In this document: positions 62,489-64,000 of the stretch, in pieces | How positions within the stretch are numbered: position 1 is the first letter of the stretch | Layout: each line of letters begins with the position of its first letter | Assembly (NCBI GenBank): GCA_019752335.1 | Contig: JAIEMJ010000031.1 | Span: 62,001 to 126,000 of the forward strand | Direction of reading: 5' to 3' | DNA: 64,000 nt | Source of the DNA: Bryobacteraceae bacterium | GTDB lineage: Bacteria; Acidobacteriota; Terriglobia; Bryobacterales; Bryobacteraceae | Program-made: the position numbers and the translations under genes | The notes under the pieces: model-generated | Databases searched by the model: none | What the model saw: only the letters and a program-made list of their open reading frames with translations | Told to the model about the DNA's origin: nothing

Positions 62489-64000
62489 TAGAATTCGAAC
62501 TTCAGCACCATTTGCACCTGGCGGCCGAAGCCGGTGAGGGTGTTGGTGATGGTGCCGCCGGCGGGAACGCCGATGTTGAAGTTCGGCAGGCGGAAGTTGG
62601 CGCGGTTGCCGAGGTTGAAGGCTTCGGCGCGGAACTGCACGCGCATGCCGTCGCGCAGGGGAATGCCGAAGTTCTTCAGCACGGCGAGGTCAAACTGCTG
62701 CAAGTCAGGACCACGCAGAATGTTCAAGCCGGAGTTGCCGTAGGTGAGGGCGGCGGGCGCGGCGAAGCAGGCGGTGTCGAACCAGCGTTCGACGCGGGGC
62801 GAATCGATGGCGCCATTGCAGATGCGATTCGGAAGCTGATAGGCGCCGGCGTTGTTGAGGCTGGAGGCGGCCATGGTGGGGGTGAAGGCGAGTCCGCTTT
62901 GGGCGGTGACGATGGCGTTCAACTGCCAGCCGCCGATGACGCCGTTGGTGAAGCGATTGGTGGAATTGACGAACTGGCGGCCCGCGCCGAAGGGCAGTTC
63001 GTAAACACCGGCCAGCACCAGACGGTGCGGGACGTTGAAGGTGGATTCGGCGCGCGCGGCGCGGCGGTTGTTGATGTCCTGATAGCCGCCGACGCGGTTC
63101 GTCTGGCCGCTGGAGCCGGAAATCGAATCGTCAATCGATTTGCCCCACGTATAGACGACGGTGACCGAGTTGCCGTTCTTGAAGTTTTTCTGCACCTTGG
63201 TGAGCAAGCCATGGTAACTGGAAGCGCCGAAGTAGCCAAGGTAATTGATGTTGGCGATGTTGCTGAGCGCCTGCACCGGCCGGCGCGAAGGCACCGATCC
63301 GATGCCGGGCTGCGCCTGGTTCAGGTTGTACGCCGAGAAGAGATTCAGGCCGCGACTGCCCAGGTAACCGACGTCGAGGAGGAGGCCCTGGCCGATTTCG
63401 TGCTGGATGTTCATGCCCCACTGCAGGCTCTTGGTGAACTTGGTATCACGGTCTACGGCTTGGATGGTGCCCACCTGTCCGGCCAAGGCGGCGGCCTGCA
63501 CTTGGGCCGACGTATTCAACGGCGCAAAGCCGGGAACGGGAATGCCGTCGGTGAGGTTGCGGCCCACGGTAAGCGAGCCGGGGGCGAAGTTCTGAATGGG
63601 CATGAAGGGCACGTTGCGGCCGAGGGCGCCCTGGCCGGCGTAGTGGACGCTGACGTAGTGGGTGCCGAAGGAGCCGCGGAGCACGGTCTTGCCTTGGCCG
63701 GTGAGCTGGTAGGCGAAGCCGAGGCGGGGGGCGAGGTTATTGTTATCGGTCTTGCGGCCGGCATACTTGTCGCCGCCGAGGGCGGGGATCAGGCTGGGCG
63801 CGGGATTCGTGGGGTCGAAGTTGTAATTTGCGAGGCGGCCGGCGACTTCGGTGAGCGGCAGGAAGAGCTCATGGCGCAGGCCGAGGTTGAGGGTGAGGCG
63901 GCGGTTGACCTTGAAGTCGTCCTGGATAAACCAGGCATTTTCCCAGCCGCGGAGTCCGAAGGTGCCGAAGAGGGTCGCGCGGGTGATGGCAGTGGGGAAG
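62488..64000 (-). CDS. TonB-dependent receptor, Oar-like (C-terminal part, continues beyond window)
   Basis: The frame is open from the right edge of the window to the TAG at 62488-62490, about 503 codons, ending in the barrel C-terminal signature QVMLKFEF-like (QVQMVLKFEF). Barrel sequence typical of the family: FIQDDFKVNRRLTLNLGLRHEL, NNLAPRLGFAYQL, VTVVYTWGKSIDDSIS. The N-terminal plug and signal are outside the window. Coupled to the lipocalin-like gene by a 1-nt overlap. Probably related to the receptor at 24.5-28.2 kb but clearly different in sequence. Confidence 0.92.
   Translation of the reverse strand, partial: FPTAITRATLFGTFGLRGWENAWFIQDDFKVNRRLTLNLGLRHELFLPLTEVAGRLANYNFDPTNPAPSLIPALGGDKYAGRKTDNNNLAPRLGFAYQLTGQGKTVLRGSFGTHYVSVHYAGQGALGRNVPFMPIQNFAPGSLTVGRNLTDGIPVPGFAPLNTSAQVQAAALAGQVGTIQAVDRDTKFTKSLQWGMNIQHEIGQGLLLDVGYLGSRGLNLFSAYNLNQAQPGIGSVPSRRPVQALSNIANINYLGYFGASSYHGLLTKVQKNFKNGNSVTVVYTWGKSIDDSISGSSGQTNRVGGYQDINNRRAARAESTFNVPHRLVLAGVYELPFGAGRQFVNSTNRFTNGVIGGWQLNAIVTAQSGLAFTPTMAASSLNNAGAYQLPNRICNGAIDSPRVERWFDTACFAAPAALTYGNSGLNILRGPDLQQFDLAVLKNFGIPLRDGMRVQFRAEAFNLGNRANFRLPNFNIGVPAGGTITNTLTGFGRQVQMVLKFEF

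Overview
This is a gene-dense, GC-rich window with no rRNA, tRNA or CRISPR array that I can see. The gene content points to an acidobacterium of the Bryobacterales/Solibacter type. It has a C-terminal extension of the kind first defined in Solibacter (on the CHRD protein), paired DUF1549/DUF1553 and DUF1501 genes, very large Oar-like TonB-dependent receptors with carboxypeptidase-regulatory N-termini, many secreted TPR and hypothetical proteins, sulfatase, sialidase, GDSL and DUF1080 hydrolases, and dispersed GC-rich hairpins. The taxonomic placement is inferred from gene families, not from a marker gene.

Layout. 1-9.5 kb: DUF1549 and DUF1501 proteins, a carboxypeptidase-regulatory repeat protein, a CHRD protein, then a sulfatase-flavin reductase pair followed by a decayed partial copy of the reductase and a 60-bp tandem repeat. 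9.9-17.5 kb: a VOC protein divergent from an HxlR regulator, a fumarylacetoacetate-hydrolase-family enzyme, a DUF5009 membrane protein, and an overlapping M81 peptidase-enolase superfamily-MFS cassette that looks like one uptake and catabolic unit. 17.6-24.5 kb: YraN, PhoD, a subtilase with a hexapeptide-repeat tail behind a sigma-54-type promoter, and a membrane protein-LolA-acyltransferase operon. 24.5-32.7 kb: a 1,211-aa TonB receptor, a secreted eight-cysteine protein, a degraded terminase-like gene, SGNH hydrolase, DUF1080 protein and a small AT-hook-like protein. 32.9-43.3 kb: an amino-acid permease and sodium symporter, TPR protein, two metallo-beta-lactamase-fold proteins, a sulfite-oxidase-like protein and purB. 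43.7-53 kb: a CE15 glucuronoyl-esterase-like protein, a second eight-cysteine secreted protein, a cyclase, a methyltransferase, GNAT, sialidase, DUF5677 and a GNAT-like/winged-helix fusion. 53-64 kb: an orphan Cas6, a truncated oleate hydratase abutting a truncated preT, the rest of a reductive pyrimidine degradation operon (preA, hydantoinase, M20 amidohydrolase), an M24 peptidase with a half-length paralogue, a lipocalin-like protein and a TonB receptor running off the window.

How genes work together. Reductive pyrimidine catabolism (PreT/PreA, then dihydropyrimidinase, then carbamoyl amidohydrolase) is encoded as overlapping genes from 55.2 to 60.1 kb. Its first gene has lost the iron-sulfur domain at a junction with a likewise truncated oleate hydratase, which I read as one deletion (or an assembly join). 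The remaining content is mostly polymer scavenging at the cell surface: TonB receptors, sulfatase, sialidase, SGNH hydrolase, CE15 esterase, DUF1080, and the transporters that would import the products.

The least explained items are the shared eight-cysteine C-terminal domain on two secreted proteins, the IIWGSN repeat tail of the subtilase, the GNAT-like/winged-helix fusion, the orphan Cas6, a 38-nt upstream motif shared by two genes, and a hairpin repeat family that has supplied the C-terminus of one enzyme.
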